A stretch of DNA of 64,000 nucleotides from Cobetia sp. cqz5-12 (GCF_016495405.1 NZ_CP044522.1:1550001-1614000), one strand, 5' to 3'. Shown: positions 8,349-17,923, counted from the first letter of the stretch. Made by a program: numbers and translations. The notes: generated by a model not told the origin, from the sequence alone.

Positions 8349-9344
8349 ATGAAGATTGCTCTACTGGGTGCAGGGCGCATCGGCCGTGTGCATGCCCGCG
8401 CCATCACCGAGCATCCGACAGCGCAGCTTGTCTGCATCAGTGATGCCTACGCGCCGGCCGCCGAGACACTGGCCGCTGAATACTCGGTACCGGTACTGTC
8501 GGCTGATGATGTCTTTGCCTCACAAGACATAGACGCAGTATTGATCGCTTCATCGACGCCGACGCATTCCGGTTTCCTGGAGAGAGCGGTACGCGCTGGC
8601 AAGGCGGTCCTCTGCGAGAAGCCGATCGATCTGGACCTTGAACGCACTCGTGAGTGTCTCGCTGTGCTGGCCGAGCATCCAGTGACCTGTGCTCTGGGTT
8701 TCAATCGTCGTCATGATCCGCAATTCACGGCGCTCAAGCAGGCGGTAACTGAGGGGCGTATCGGCGAGCTGGAAATGATCGCCATCACCAGCCGGGACCC
8801 GGAACCGCCGCCCGCTGAGTATATTGCCGCATCTGGTGGGATCTTCCGCGACATGAGTATCCATGACCTGGACATGGCGGCCTGGCTGCTGGGAGAGCCG
8901 ATCACTGAGATCTCGGTGACGGGCAGCTGCCTGGTGGACCCTGCCATCGGGGAAGCGGGAGATCTGGACAGTGTCTTGATCAGCCTCAAGAGTGTTTCAG
9001 GCAAGCTTGCGAGCATCAGCAACTCGCGGCGTGCCTGTTACGGCTATGATCAGCGCATTGAGGTCTTTGGCAGCAAGGGCATGCTGGAAGCCCGCAACGA
9101 GACGGATACACGGCTGCGCTTTACCGGTGAGCAGGGGGTAGTGGAAGAGCGGCCCAAGTGGTTCTTCCTGGAGCGCTATGCCCAGGCATTCGGACGCGAA
9201 GTGGCAGATTTCGTCTCGGCCTGGCAGGACAAGCGTGCACCGTTGGCAGGTGCTCAGGATGGCTTGGCGGCACTTGAGCTGGCGGAAGCCGCGCTCATTT
9301 CCTGGCGCGAGGGTCGCCGCGTGCTGCTCAGCGAGATTCGGTGA
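8349..9344 (+). CDS. iolG: Inositol 2-dehydrogenase (IolG)
   Basis: A 331-residue Gfo/Idh/MocA enzyme that oxidises myo-inositol to 2-keto-myo-inositol with NAD+, the first step of inositol catabolism. The Rossmann motif GAGRIGRVHA begins at residue 7, the EKP motif carrying the catalytic Lys is at residues 90-92, and Asp168 and His172 in RDMSIHDLD correspond to the Asp and His of the inositol dehydrogenase active site. The length is exactly that expected for IolG. It ends the inositol gene set and is followed by a strong terminator. GAAAGGATTCTGGAT before ATG 8349 serves as the ribosome site. Confidence 0.92.
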   Translation: MKIALLGAGRIGRVHARAITEHPTAQLVCISDAYAPAAETLAAEYSVPVLSADDVFASQDIDAVLIASSTPTHSGFLERAVRAGKAVLCEKPIDLDLERTRECLAVLAEHPVTCALGFNRRHDPQFTALKQAVTEGRIGELEMIAITSRDPEPPPAEYIAASGGIFRDMSIHDLDMAAWLLGEPITEISVTGSCLVDPAIGEAGDLDSVLISLKSVSGKLASISNSRRACYGYDQRIEVFGSKGMLEARNETDTRLRFTGEQGVVEERPKWFFLERYAQAFGREVADFVSAWQDKRAPLAGAQDGLAALELAEAALISWREGRRVLLSEIR

Positions 9345-9394
9345 GCTTTTGGCACCTTGATGACCGATCAGGTGAGGCCGTACCCACTGCATGC

Positions 9395-9431
9395 AAAAGC
9401 CCGCCTCTGGACATTCCAGAGGCGGGCTTTT
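9395..9431. terminator. Strong bidirectional terminator between iolG and the symporter small-subunit gene
   Basis: AAAAGCCCGCCTCTGG (9395-9410) and CCAGAGGCGGGCTTTT (9416-9431) form a perfect 16-bp stem with loop ACATT. It has an A-run on one side and a T-run on the other, so it can work on both strands. It separates converging transcripts. Confidence 0.9.
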
Positions 9432-9462
9432 GCGTTCATGGCGTCACATTACGCCAGGAGCT

Positions 9463-9591
9463 TCATACCAGTTCGCGGTTTTCTTGCCGTGCACTGCGAC
9501 GATCACGTGCGACCGCGCGACAGATGACGATCAATACCGCCAGAGTGAGTACTGGCCATACCAGCACATAGGTGGCAAATAGCAATGTCAT
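9463..9591 (-). CDS. Putative transporter small subunit (42 aa, single membrane helix)
   Basis: A small reading frame on the minus strand, starting 40 bp after the symporter stop. It encodes one hydrophobic helix (about residues 3-24, TYVLVWPVLTLAVLIVICRA) followed by a charged tail with several Arg and Glu residues. GGAGA lies 8 bp before its ATG, a good ribosome site. The pattern matches the short accessory membrane proteins annotated as putative transporter small subunit next to sodium:solute symporters. It probably stabilises or modulates the upstream transporter in the inner membrane. It is below the usual length cut-off for gene callers and easily missed. Confidence 0.75.
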   Translation of the reverse strand: MTLLFATYVLVWPVLTLAVLIVICRAVARDRRSARQENRELV

Positions 9592-9631
9592 GTGTGTTGT
9601 CTCCGTGTTCTGTCTCGGACGTTATCCAGAA

Positions 9632-11335
9632 TCATGCGCCGGTAGAGGCAGCGGGCTGAGTCTGGATCGGTGTTGTCGTATCACGATCGCCTGAGTCGAG
9701 GGCTTCGTCATAGTTGCCGACACGTTCGGTGATGGTGTCGAAATCGAAGCGTTCCTTGCGGCTGGCGAGGCTCATGACCACACACACCAGGGTGCTGGTA
9801 CCGTAAGCGGTCAGCGAGGCGAGCAGCACGGTGTAATCGCGCAGGAAGCCGGTCGCGAAGATCAGCATGGCGATCATGGCGATGACGCCGGCGATGATGC
9901 CTAGCGTGCGGCCGAGGAAGCCAAACACCATCAGGCCGATGATCACGCCACCGCCGATGCTGGCGAGCAGTTCGAAGAACAGCCCGCTCATGCCCGTCAG
10001 CGGGACAAGCTCAAAGCGTGCCAGGCAGAACGTCACCATCGCGACGAGGACGGATGTGGTGAAAGCGGTATTGGTCACCCGGTTCCAGAAGCAGCTGGCG
10101 ATCACCGGGAAGACGATCGCGCCCCACAGTGCCCCGACGAAGACCAGCATCACCAGGATATCCAGTGAGAAGCTGGCGAAGACGATGCCCAGCACCGTGG
10201 CGATGATCATGGTCAAGCGACCGATGAAGAGCATACGTTTCGGGTCGGGCTTGCCGCGGGCGATATTCTTGCCATAGACATCGGCCATGATGATGGCGGA
10301 CAGCGCGGAAAGGTCGGAATCCGCGGTGGAGGACAGCGAACCGATCACCAGAATGAAAAACAGCGCGATGAAGAACGGTGGCAGATACTCGGACACCATC
10401 TGCGGGATGAGGTTGTTCATGTCGCCGTTGAGCGGCTCCACCCCGAGTGTCAGTGCCATCAGGCCAATCATGCCCAAGCCGATGACGATGGCACCGTAGC
10501 CCAGCGTCGCGGTCAGGAAGGTCGGCTTGATGTGGTCTTCGTTGACGGCGAACAGGCGCTGGGAAATGGTCTGGTTCCCGATGGCATAGGCCAGTACCGC
10601 AACGAAGAAGGGCGCGCCCTGATTCAGTATGGCATCCGTCGAGAAGAAGTTGGCCTGTTCTGGCGTCAGATTGTCCAGACCTGCGACCAGCTCCGTCGGG
10701 CCACCCATCGCGAAGAACACTGCCGGGATGATCACGATGGCGATTGCCATCAGGGCAACCAGTTGCGCGAAGTCGGTCAGTACCGAGGCGCGGAAGCCGG
10801 ACCACAGGGTATAGAACAGCACCCCGACGCCTGCCATGATCACGCCCGCCTGGAAGGAGAGCGGTGAGAGCACTGAGACGAGTGCCCCGGCAGCGGTGAA
10901 GTTGACCATCAGGCTGATCACGCTACCCAACAGGTTCGAGAGCGCCAGAATCAGCTGACTGGAGGAGCCATGACGTGCGTGGATCAGTTCGCCCAGCGTA
11001 TGCGCATTGGGCGCCAGCTTGCGGAAGCGGCGACCGAAGGGATAGATGAACAGGATCATCAGGGCGCCCCACAGGCCGTAGTGGATCGGGCCTGACACAC
11101 CATAGGTATAGCCGGAGGTAGCGGCAGCATAGAAGGAGGCTGCCCAGATCCAGGTGGCCGTCATGCTTGCCGCGCCCATGCCGAAGCCAACGCGATGGTT
11201 GGAGACCATGAAGGCATCGGCATCTTCATTTTTCTTACGGATCCCCAGCGTCATCAGATAGGTGCCGCCATAGAAGGCAAGCAGCAGCAGTACGACAGTC
11301 AGGGTAGAGAATTGATATAGCGATTCGTTGTTCAA
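9632..11335 (-). CDS. Sodium:solute symporter family transporter (SSS)
   Basis: A 567-residue inner-membrane protein with about 13 hydrophobic segments, matching the sodium:solute symporter family. The early segment YGGTYLMTLGIRKKNEDADAF and the stretch GSLSSTADSDLSALSAIIM in the helix 8-9 region, which holds the conserved Ser residues of the second sodium site, are characteristic. The C-terminal 60 residues are cytoplasmic and charged. It is closest in feel to the urea/polyamine-like branch of the family, but the substrate cannot be decided from motifs. It is followed by a 42-residue membrane protein likely to be its partner. No catabolic gene is attached on the same strand. Confidence 0.87.
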   Translation of the reverse strand: MNNESLYQFSTLTVVLLLLAFYGGTYLMTLGIRKKNEDADAFMVSNHRVGFGMGAASMTATWIWAASFYAAATSGYTYGVSGPIHYGLWGALMILFIYPFGRRFRKLAPNAHTLGELIHARHGSSSQLILALSNLLGSVISLMVNFTAAGALVSVLSPLSFQAGVIMAGVGVLFYTLWSGFRASVLTDFAQLVALMAIAIVIIPAVFFAMGGPTELVAGLDNLTPEQANFFSTDAILNQGAPFFVAVLAYAIGNQTISQRLFAVNEDHIKPTFLTATLGYGAIVIGLGMIGLMALTLGVEPLNGDMNNLIPQMVSEYLPPFFIALFFILVIGSLSSTADSDLSALSAIIMADVYGKNIARGKPDPKRMLFIGRLTMIIATVLGIVFASFSLDILVMLVFVGALWGAIVFPVIASCFWNRVTNTAFTTSVLVAMVTFCLARFELVPLTGMSGLFFELLASIGGGVIIGLMVFGFLGRTLGIIAGVIAMIAMLIFATGFLRDYTVLLASLTAYGTSTLVCVVMSLASRKERFDFDTITERVGNYDEALDSGDRDTTTPIQTQPAASTGA

Positions 11336-12092
11336 GAACTGGCCCTCGGTAGGGAAACAGGGCGCTACGCAACGCAGTTGCCCGAGGGCAAACGGTTGTC
11401 GATAGCGACGAGTAAGGAGGGGAAGGTTCTTAGCCGTGGACGTAGTTCTGCGTCATTTGCTCAAGCAAATGGCATCCAGCGCAGCACGTGGGCCGCGTCA
11501 TCAATAATCGGCAAACTCGGTCAATGAAGACGGAGTTGGTGGCACTTCCCGGTCAGGCGGGAATTTGGGGGAGGGCGGCGTGGCATGCATCTGCCTTCAT
11601 CGGAATAATGATGTCGCATACGCGTCCTTGTTATTGGTCAAGCCTTGCAAGGGCGCTGATATGAGTTGTTGGTCAGCCCCGAGCTTGGCAAAACAGTGTT
11701 TTTATATTGTCTCGTTATCAAATTCGTTTGCAACGATAAATTATGCGCATGTCAATGTCCACACCCTTGGGGGAGAAGCTTGCCTTTCATTCACGTCAAC
11801 GGTGGTTGGACGAGAGAGGGGCGACGACATCCAGTTGCACGACACATGGCAGAGCATCGTGGAAGACATGAATTATTATATAAATAAACTCGCTCAGTAT
11901 TATCTTTAATTATTTATTGGCACTTATGGGTTGCGTCAGCAAGTCGAATAAATCGTTGTCATTACGATATGCGTATGACTTTTTCAGTACTTCAGCAAGA
12001 GACTTGCTCAATGTCTCGGGCTCAACTGACTCGGTTTGGAAGAGGACATTGACTCATGGGAGAGCGAGTCTTCGCCACGTTCTACCCACAGT
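11336..12092. other. Intergenic region with no supported gene (757 bp)
   Basis: This stretch separates the symporter gene from the BCCT pair. It is less GC-rich than its neighbours, and its open frames (for example 11565-11909) lack a ribosome site, known motifs and normal codon use. It probably carries the promoter of the symporter gene near 11340-11500. I see no clear operator or RNA structure. Confidence 0.55.
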
Positions 12093-12120
12093 AAAACGCC
12101 CTGTCCGGAGACAGGGCGTT
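12093..12120 (-). terminator. Rho-independent terminator of the first BCCT gene
   Basis: AACGCCCTGT (12095-12104) pairs with ACAGGGCGTT (12111-12120) around a CCGGAG loop, and the minus-strand transcript continues into a short U-run. It lies about 40 bp past the BCCT stop codon. Confidence 0.87.
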
Positions 12121-12161
12121 ATCAACATGCCCTAGGCAGGCATGCTTGGGCAGGGCAATAC

Positions 12162-13784
12162 TTACCGAGAGCTTTCTGCCGACTTGCGAGTGCTCTCCCA
12201 GCGCAGGTGCGCTTCTGGAGAATAGCTACGTGACGGCGTGTGCTCGAGACCGATCTTGGCGGTACCGATCGACACCAGACGCAGCAGGGACGCCGTGGCG
12301 GCAATCACGATGAACAGCGCCGGCACACCGCCGAGGTTGGAAAGCATCTTGATGCCATCAATCCCCACGAAGGCGGTCATGATCCAGGCGACGGCGCCGA
12401 TGGTGCAGCCCCAGATGATCTTCATGAGCAGACGATCATTGGTGTTCTCGTCGCTGTCTCCGGCCATGGCAGCCTGGCTGTCGGTGCTGCACAGCTGACT
12501 GATCGCTTCGGTATTGGAGTCTGCTGCCGTCACGAAGGACAGGAAGGCGATGATCAGGAAGACGGCGCTGACCAGGGTGCTCATCGGCAGTTCATCAAAC
12601 AGGGCATAGATGACGGAGCCTGCACCGGACTCATTCAGCAGTTGGTAAAGCGCCCCGCCACTTTGCATGTCGAACTGGATAGTGGAGCTTGCGAAGACGC
12701 TCACATAGGTGATCGAGAACAGTGCCGGCGCGACCAGGTTGATCAGCATGAACTGTCGCACGGTATAGCCACGGGAAATCTTGCCCAGGAACAGGGCGGA
12801 AATCGGTGCCCACGCCATCCAGTTGGCCCAGTAGAAGATACTCCAGCTCTTCGGCCACGGGTCACCATCAAAGGCACCGGTGAACAGGCTTTTCTGCATG
12901 AAATTGTTGAAATACTCGCCAGCCGCTTCCGTGCCGTAGCCGAGAATGGTCTGGGTCGGGCCACACAGGAAGACAAAGGCCATGAAGACGAAGAAGGCCT
13001 TGGCATTGATGGCAGATAGACGCGCAATGCCTTTCTGCAGACCACTGGCCGCGGATGCGGTAAAGCAGGCCACGATGGCCAGAGTCACCAGTGCCAGCAT
13101 CAATGGGCCAGTGCCTGTGCCCAGAAAGCGATCCAGCCCGCCGGCCAGTGTCATGGCACCGGTGCCCAATGATGAAGCCATGCCACAGACCAGTGCAAAC
13201 AGCGCCAGTGCATCCAGCGCACGGCCTTTGCGACCGATCAGGCGATCACCCAGCAGCGGCACGAAGAGCGTGCCGAGCGAGAACGGCTTGCCAAGGTTGT
13301 AATGCATCAGAGCGAACAGCAATGCCGGGACGGTATAGATCGCATAGGGCGTGAATGACCAGTGAAGGAACATGGTCGAGAGCGCGAATCTGGCAGCCTC
13401 AGGCGTATTGGCAACCACATCGAGTGAACCCGGTGGAGTATGCAGGTGATAGAGCGGTTCCGCGGTTGACCAGAACATGATGCCGACGGCCAGGGTGGTA
13501 CATAGCGTGATGGAAAACCAGCGCCAGGGTGTCAGAATCCGCGTGGCATTTTCACCTCCGATCCGGGTTCTGCCCAGTGGAGACAGGTAGGTGATCAAGC
13601 ATGTCACCACCATCGCCAATGCCGTAATCGAGAACAGCCAACCGAACTTGTTGAGTACCCAGTCATTCAAGGCTGTCGTGGTGGCGAGGAATCCTTCGAG
13701 ATTGATGAGGCTTGCTGCCACCGCGACCATCAACAGGATGAACGGTGGCCAGAAGACCAAGGGGCGGATGGAAGAGCCAAACAT
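12162..13784 (-). CDS. BCCT family betaine/choline-type transporter (copy 1)
   Basis: A 540-residue inner-membrane carrier with about 12 hydrophobic segments. The BCCT signature is clear in FYWANWMAWAPISALFLG followed by KISRGYTVRQF, and the sodium/substrate-binding region of helix 5 is seen in GMASSLGTGAMTLAGG. BCCT proteins take up betaine, carnitine, choline, ectoine or DMSP, usually with sodium. It is closely similar along its whole length to the next BCCT protein at 14098, with differences concentrated at the N-terminus, the loop SDENTNDRLLM and the C-terminus. The pair sits beside a regulator, an oxygenase and a DddP-like protein, so uptake of a methylated osmolyte for catabolism is likely. 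It has its own terminator downstream. Confidence 0.9.
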   Translation of the reverse strand: MFGSSIRPLVFWPPFILLMVAVAASLINLEGFLATTTALNDWVLNKFGWLFSITALAMVVTCLITYLSPLGRTRIGGENATRILTPWRWFSITLCTTLAVGIMFWSTAEPLYHLHTPPGSLDVVANTPEAARFALSTMFLHWSFTPYAIYTVPALLFALMHYNLGKPFSLGTLFVPLLGDRLIGRKGRALDALALFALVCGMASSLGTGAMTLAGGLDRFLGTGTGPLMLALVTLAIVACFTASAASGLQKGIARLSAINAKAFFVFMAFVFLCGPTQTILGYGTEAAGEYFNNFMQKSLFTGAFDGDPWPKSWSIFYWANWMAWAPISALFLGKISRGYTVRQFMLINLVAPALFSITYVSVFASSTIQFDMQSGGALYQLLNESGAGSVIYALFDELPMSTLVSAVFLIIAFLSFVTAADSNTEAISQLCSTDSQAAMAGDSDENTNDRLLMKIIWGCTIGAVAWIMTAFVGIDGIKMLSNLGGVPALFIVIAATASLLRLVSIGTAKIGLEHTPSRSYSPEAHLRWESTRKSAESSR

Positions 13785-14097
13785 ACGTATTCCTATAATT
13801 TCTTGTGAGGCTGCGGATCCTAACCCATAAATTTCTGTTTTGTCAGCGTTGAGATTCGCTCATCAACGGCGTATATACGCGCGCGTTCATGTAATGCGCT
13901 GGCGGGATTTGCAGAAAGTTCTGCCAAAAATGGGTTCAGAGGTGCGCTCGTTCGGAACATCACGCGGGCTGAATGGCCCACGACACAGTGCGGGCCATGA
14001 CACTCAAGGAGAAACCACGACACCCCCGCGCCGAAAGGCGACGGGGGTGTCGTGGTTTCTCCTTGAGGACTGCAGTATCACGCCATCTCGAGCTGGC
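13785..14097. other. Gap between the two BCCT genes (313 bp)
   Basis: It contains the 65-bp hairpin at 14003-14067 and, to its left, about 200 bp that should hold the promoter of the downstream BCCT gene. No coding potential is visible. Confidence 0.6.
14003..14067 (-). terminator. Very long hairpin (26-bp perfect stem, GAAA-capped) between the BCCT genes
   Basis: The arm at 14003-14028 (starting CTCAAGGAGAAACC) is perfectly complementary to 14042-14067. The 13-nt centre itself folds as CGCC-GAAA-GGCG with one extra A, so the total stem is about 30 bp ending in a GNRA tetraloop. It starts 30 bp past the stop of the second BCCT gene. It probably ends or insulates that transcript, although no U-run is attached. 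Confidence 0.75.
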
Positions 14098-15708
14098 TCA
14101 GCTGGACCGGGAAGATTGCCAACGCTGATGCGCTTCTGCCGAATAACTGCGTGACGGCGTATGCTCGAGACCGATCTTGGCAGTCCCGATCGAGACCAGA
14201 CGTATCAGAGACGCCGTGGCACCGATCACGATGAACAGCGCCGGCACGCCGCCGAGATTGGAGAGCATCTTGATGCCGTCGATGCCGACGAAGGAAGTCA
14301 TGATCCAGGCGACGGCGCCGATGGTCGAGCCCCAGATGATCTTCATCATCAGTCGCCCCTTGCTGCGGTCTTCGCTTTCGTTGCCTGCCAGAGCCTCCTG
14401 GCTATCCGAGCTGCAGAGTTGGCTGATGGCGTCGGTATTGGAGTCGGCCGCTGTCACGAAGGACAGGAAGGCGATGACCAGGAAGATCCCCCCCACCAGA
14501 GAGCTCATCGGTAGCTCATCGAAGAGTGCGTAGATCACCGAGCCCGCGCCGGAGTCCGAGAGAATGCCATACAGGGCGCCGCCAGTTTCCATATCCAGCT
14601 TGATCGTGGTGCTGCTGAACACCGCGACATAGATGATCGAGAAGAGCGAGGGCGCCACCATGTTGATCAGCATGAACTGCCGCACGGTATAACCGCGTGA
14701 GATCTTGCCCAGGAACAGGGCGGAAATCGGTGCCCATGCCATCCAGTTGGCCCAGTAGAAGATGGTCCAGCTCTGTGGCCAGGGGTCATTGTCGAAGGCC
14801 CCGGTGAACAGATTCTTGCTCATGAAGTTGGTGAAGTATTCGCCAGCCGCTTCCGTGCCGTAGCCCAGGATGGTCAGCGTCGGACCGAAGGCGAACACGA
14901 AGATTAGGAAGGCGAAGAAAGCCTTGGCGTTGATGGCGGACAGGCGTGCGATGCCTTTTTGCAGACCACTGGCCGCCGAAGCGGTGAAACACAGCACGAT
15001 TGCGAGGGTGACGATGCCCAGCATCAGCGGACCCGAGCCAGTACCGAGGAAGCGGTCGATGCCGCCTGCCAGGGTCATGGCCCCTGTGCCGAGGGACGAC
15101 GCCATGCCACAGACCAGGGCGAAGAGCGCAAGTGCATCGAGCGCACGTCCCTTGCGACCGATCAGCCGATCTCCCAGCAGTGGCACGAACAGGGTCCCGA
15201 GGGAGAAGGGCTTGCCGAGGTTGTAATGCATCAGGGCAAAGATCAGTGCAGGGACGGTGTAGATCGCATAGGGCGTGAACGACCAATGCAGGAACATGGT
15301 CGAGAGCGCGAACCGCGCGGCTTCCGGGCTATTGGCGGCAATGTCCAGCGAGGTGGGCGGCGAGTGCAGATGATAAAGCGGCTCTGCGGTCGACCAGAAC
15401 ATGATGCCCACGGCCAGCGTGGTGCATAACGTGATGGAGAACCAACGCCATGGGGACAACAGTCGCGTCGCGTTCTCGCCGCCGATACGGGTGCGGCCCA
15501 GTGGCGAAAGATAGGCGATGAGGCAGGCCACCACCATGCTGAGCGCCGTGATGGAAAACAACCAGCCGAACTTGCTGAGTACCTGGTTGTTGAGATTGGT
15601 GGTGACAGCCAGAAAGCTGTCGAGATCGATCAAGCTCGCCAATACGGAGGCGAACAGCAGAATGAAAGGGGGCCAGAAGACCAGTGGGCGCACGGATGCT
15701 CCGAACAT
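14098..15708 (-). CDS. BCCT family betaine/choline-type transporter (copy 2)
   Basis: A 536-residue paralogue of the adjacent BCCT transporter, same strand and nearly colinear. It has the same GMASSLGTGAMTLAGG helix and FYWANWMAWAPISALFLG signature. The two proteins are estimated by eye to share more than 80 percent of residues, indicating a tandem duplication followed by limited divergence, perhaps to separate substrate range or expression. It lies directly downstream of the LysR gene with a 207-bp gap and is followed by a very long hairpin. The substrate is probably a betaine-type osmolyte, and DMSP is a candidate given the DddP-like protein nearby. GAGGAAACTCAC before the ATG is the ribosome site. 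Confidence 0.9.
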   Translation of the reverse strand: MFGASVRPLVFWPPFILLFASVLASLIDLDSFLAVTTNLNNQVLSKFGWLFSITALSMVVACLIAYLSPLGRTRIGGENATRLLSPWRWFSITLCTTLAVGIMFWSTAEPLYHLHSPPTSLDIAANSPEAARFALSTMFLHWSFTPYAIYTVPALIFALMHYNLGKPFSLGTLFVPLLGDRLIGRKGRALDALALFALVCGMASSLGTGAMTLAGGIDRFLGTGSGPLMLGIVTLAIVLCFTASAASGLQKGIARLSAINAKAFFAFLIFVFAFGPTLTILGYGTEAAGEYFTNFMSKNLFTGAFDNDPWPQSWTIFYWANWMAWAPISALFLGKISRGYTVRQFMLINMVAPSLFSIIYVAVFSSTTIKLDMETGGALYGILSDSGAGSVIYALFDELPMSSLVGGIFLVIAFLSFVTAADSNTDAISQLCSSDSQEALAGNESEDRSKGRLMMKIIWGSTIGAVAWIMTSFVGIDGIKMLSNLGGVPALFIVIGATASLIRLVSIGTAKIGLEHTPSRSYSAEAHQRWQSSRSS

Positions 15709-15915
15709 GTGAGTTTCCTCGTTCTTGTTGTCGTGTCTTGCGATGTTGCCGGGGAGGGTGCCAGTCGATCAGGGGCATGCAGTGAACTGCCGTGCAGCGT
15801 ATTGCAGTGGAGAGCGGAAAATCTTCCATCCTGTCGCAGGCAGAATGTCAGAGGTCGTAACGGAGATAGTAAAAACGCCCGTATAAGCAGCAAGACCGGT
15901 GATCATGATGAGGAC

Positions 15916-16833
15916 TCATCGCGCCTGAGGTTTTTCTCGCAACAATTCGCGAATCATCTCTGCACAGGTATCGAATATCGGGTGCGTCAGGCTGGGAGAG
16001 CGATGGAGTTCGATCTCGGCCGTGGGCAGCGTTGGCAGGCCCATATCCTCACCCAGTTCATACCAGTCTTCAGGCAACGAGCGTCGATCTGCCACCGTGA
16101 TGGCATGACCCTGATTGACGATGACTCTCAAGCCGCTGGGGCTCTGACTGGTGGAATCGATACGCCAGTTGCGTTCGGCCTGCGTCAGGGCGGACAAGGC
16201 CCGTTCGCGATAGATGCATTGATCGGGGAACAGTGCCAATGGCAGCGGAGCGCAGGGATCCAGCACGAAGCGTTGATGCGCCGCCCACACCACAGGCTCG
16301 CGAGACAGCAATTCCCCTTGGCGTTGTGGGTTGTGACTGACCGCGATGACCAGATCCAGCTGCCCTGCATCGAGCTGTTCCAGCAGTTCCGTGGACATCC
16401 GGCAGTGGATGTGTGGCCGGATCTGGGGATGATGCTCACTGATCTGTGCCAGTAGCTGCGGCAGCCAGGTGGTGGCGTAGTCCTCCGGCAAGCCGAGGCG
16501 CAACGTGATCGGGTGGTCGTTTTCACCGAGGGCAGCCACGGCTTCACGCTGCAATTGCAGGATGCGGCGTGCGTAGCGCAGAAAGGTTCGACCGGCATCG
16601 GTCAATTCCATATGACGACTGGTGCGTATCAGCAGTCGGTAGCCGAGTCGTTCCTCGAGGGTGCTGATGCGCAGGCTGACGGTGGACTGGGTGCGGTGCA
16701 GGTGCCGCGACGCCTGAGTGAAGCTCCCGCTGTCGGCCACCGTCACGAATGCCAGCAGCAGATCCGTATCCAGCGATGGCAAGGGGCGAGGGGCGTCTGT
16801 GCTTGATGTATCGGGTTTTCCGATGGATTTCAT
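15916..16833 (-). CDS. LysR family transcriptional regulator
   Basis: A 305-residue LysR-type regulator. The N-terminal winged helix-turn-helix is seen in FVTVADSGSFTQASRHLHRT followed by QSTVSLRISTLEERLGYRL, then LTDAGRTFLRYARR and a periplasmic-binding-protein-like effector domain. I chose the ATG at 16833 (MKSIGKPD) because the 27 extra residues of the longer frame are not LysR-like, though no strong ribosome site separates the options. It is divergent from the 2-oxoglutarate oxygenase gene with about 100 bp between them and stands directly before the BCCT pair. It therefore probably controls both the transporters and the oxygenase/M24 genes in response to their substrate. Confidence 0.87.
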   Translation of the reverse strand: MKSIGKPDTSSTDAPRPLPSLDTDLLLAFVTVADSGSFTQASRHLHRTQSTVSLRISTLEERLGYRLLIRTSRHMELTDAGRTFLRYARRILQLQREAVAALGENDHPITLRLGLPEDYATTWLPQLLAQISEHHPQIRPHIHCRMSTELLEQLDAGQLDLVIAVSHNPQRQGELLSREPVVWAAHQRFVLDPCAPLPLALFPDQCIYRERALSALTQAERNWRIDSTSQSPSGLRVIVNQGHAITVADRRSLPEDWYELGEDMGLPTLPTAEIELHRSPSLTHPIFDTCAEMIRELLREKPQAR

Positions 16834-16931
16834 TGGAATGACTCGTTTCTCAAATGCATGGATTCTGGCCAGCATAGTGCCTGACCCACGAGCTGTCTTG
16901 TCCCCCAGCCCCACGACGCGAGGATATCTCC

Positions 16932-17837
16932 GTGACTGACCTGACTACCGCGATGCCCCCACCATTGGCCGATGCCGAGGCCGTCGATCTCTCTGCGCTG
17001 ATCGATACCGAGCGTTACCCCCTGCATGACCCCCGATCTCCCGTGCTCGAGGCCACGATCGCCAAGGCGCGAGAAGATCTCGAGCGTGAGGGATGCGCCG
17101 TATTGAGAGGTTTTCTGCGTCCGGAGCGCCTGGCGCAGATGCAGGCGGAAACGGCTCGCCTCGCCGAGCGTGCGTTCTTCAACACTCGCGAGGTGAATGC
17201 CTATTTCACGGCCGATGACGACCGCTTGCCCCAACAGGATCCGCGTCGCTTGTTCATGACCCGTACCAGTGGCTTCGTGACGCGCGACATGATTCCTGCC
17301 GATAGCCTGATGCAGCGACTGTATGTCTCGCAGGCCATGAAGCAACTGGTGTCGGCCTGTCTGGGGCGTGAGCGGGTGTACGAGTATGCCGACCCCTTTG
17401 CCGGGCTCGTGCTCAACGTGCTGCCAGAGGGCACCGAGCAACCCTGGCACTACGACACCAACGAATTCATCGTCACCATGATGACCCAACGGCCCGAGAG
17501 CGGTGGTCAGTTCGAGTATTGCCCCGGCATCCGCACCCCCAACGATGAACACTACGCTGCCGTGGGCGAAGTGATCCGGGGAGAGTCACGTGAAGCGGTG
17601 AAGACCCTGAGTCTCAACCCGGGGGATCTGCAGTTGTTCAAGGGGCGGTTCAGTCTGCACCGCGTCACGCAGGTCTCGGGTGAGGTTCCCCGACTGACGG
17701 CGATCTTCGCCTATTCCGAAACGCCGGGAGTGGTGGGGCGACTGGAGCGCACGCGCCAGCTGTATGGGCGCGTCTCGGAGCAGCACATTCTGGCGGAAGC
17801 TCGATACGTCCAGCGCGCCGACGGTCTGCTCGACTGA
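16932..17837 (+). CDS. Fe(II)/2-oxoglutarate-dependent oxygenase (ArpA/HalD-like family)
   Basis: A 301-residue protein with the double-stranded beta-helix oxygenase facial triad: His173-x-Asp175 in WHYDTNEF and His243 in GRFSLHRVTQV, with Arg254 (VPRLTAIFAY) placed to bind 2-oxoglutarate. Because Asp is present in the HxD motif, hydroxylation or oxidative demethylation is expected; halogenase relatives have Gly there. The family is found beside amino-acid and osmolyte catabolism genes. The GTG start at 16932 is preceded by GAGG. It is divergent from the LysR gene and followed after 86 bp by the DddP-like gene, with which it may be co-transcribed. Its substrate is unknown. Confidence 0.75.
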   Translation: MTDLTTAMPPPLADAEAVDLSALIDTERYPLHDPRSPVLEATIAKAREDLEREGCAVLRGFLRPERLAQMQAETARLAERAFFNTREVNAYFTADDDRLPQQDPRRLFMTRTSGFVTRDMIPADSLMQRLYVSQAMKQLVSACLGRERVYEYADPFAGLVLNVLPEGTEQPWHYDTNEFIVTMMTQRPESGGQFEYCPGIRTPNDEHYAAVGEVIRGESREAVKTLSLNPGDLQLFKGRFSLHRVTQVSGEVPRLTAIFAYSETPGVVGRLERTRQLYGRVSEQHILAEARYVQRADGLLD

Positions 17838-17923
17838 TCGATGTCCGGTATTCCCGTGACGCCTTCTCAACTTGCATGCGCCTTTTGGGCGCTTGATCGA
17901 ACACTTCCCACAGGGCATCCCAC

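Noticed and set aside
11565..11909. 114-codon open frame between the symporter and BCCT genes
   Set aside because: No ribosome site, no recognisable domain, cysteine-rich random-looking composition; it lies in low-GC intergenic DNA where long frames are less informative.
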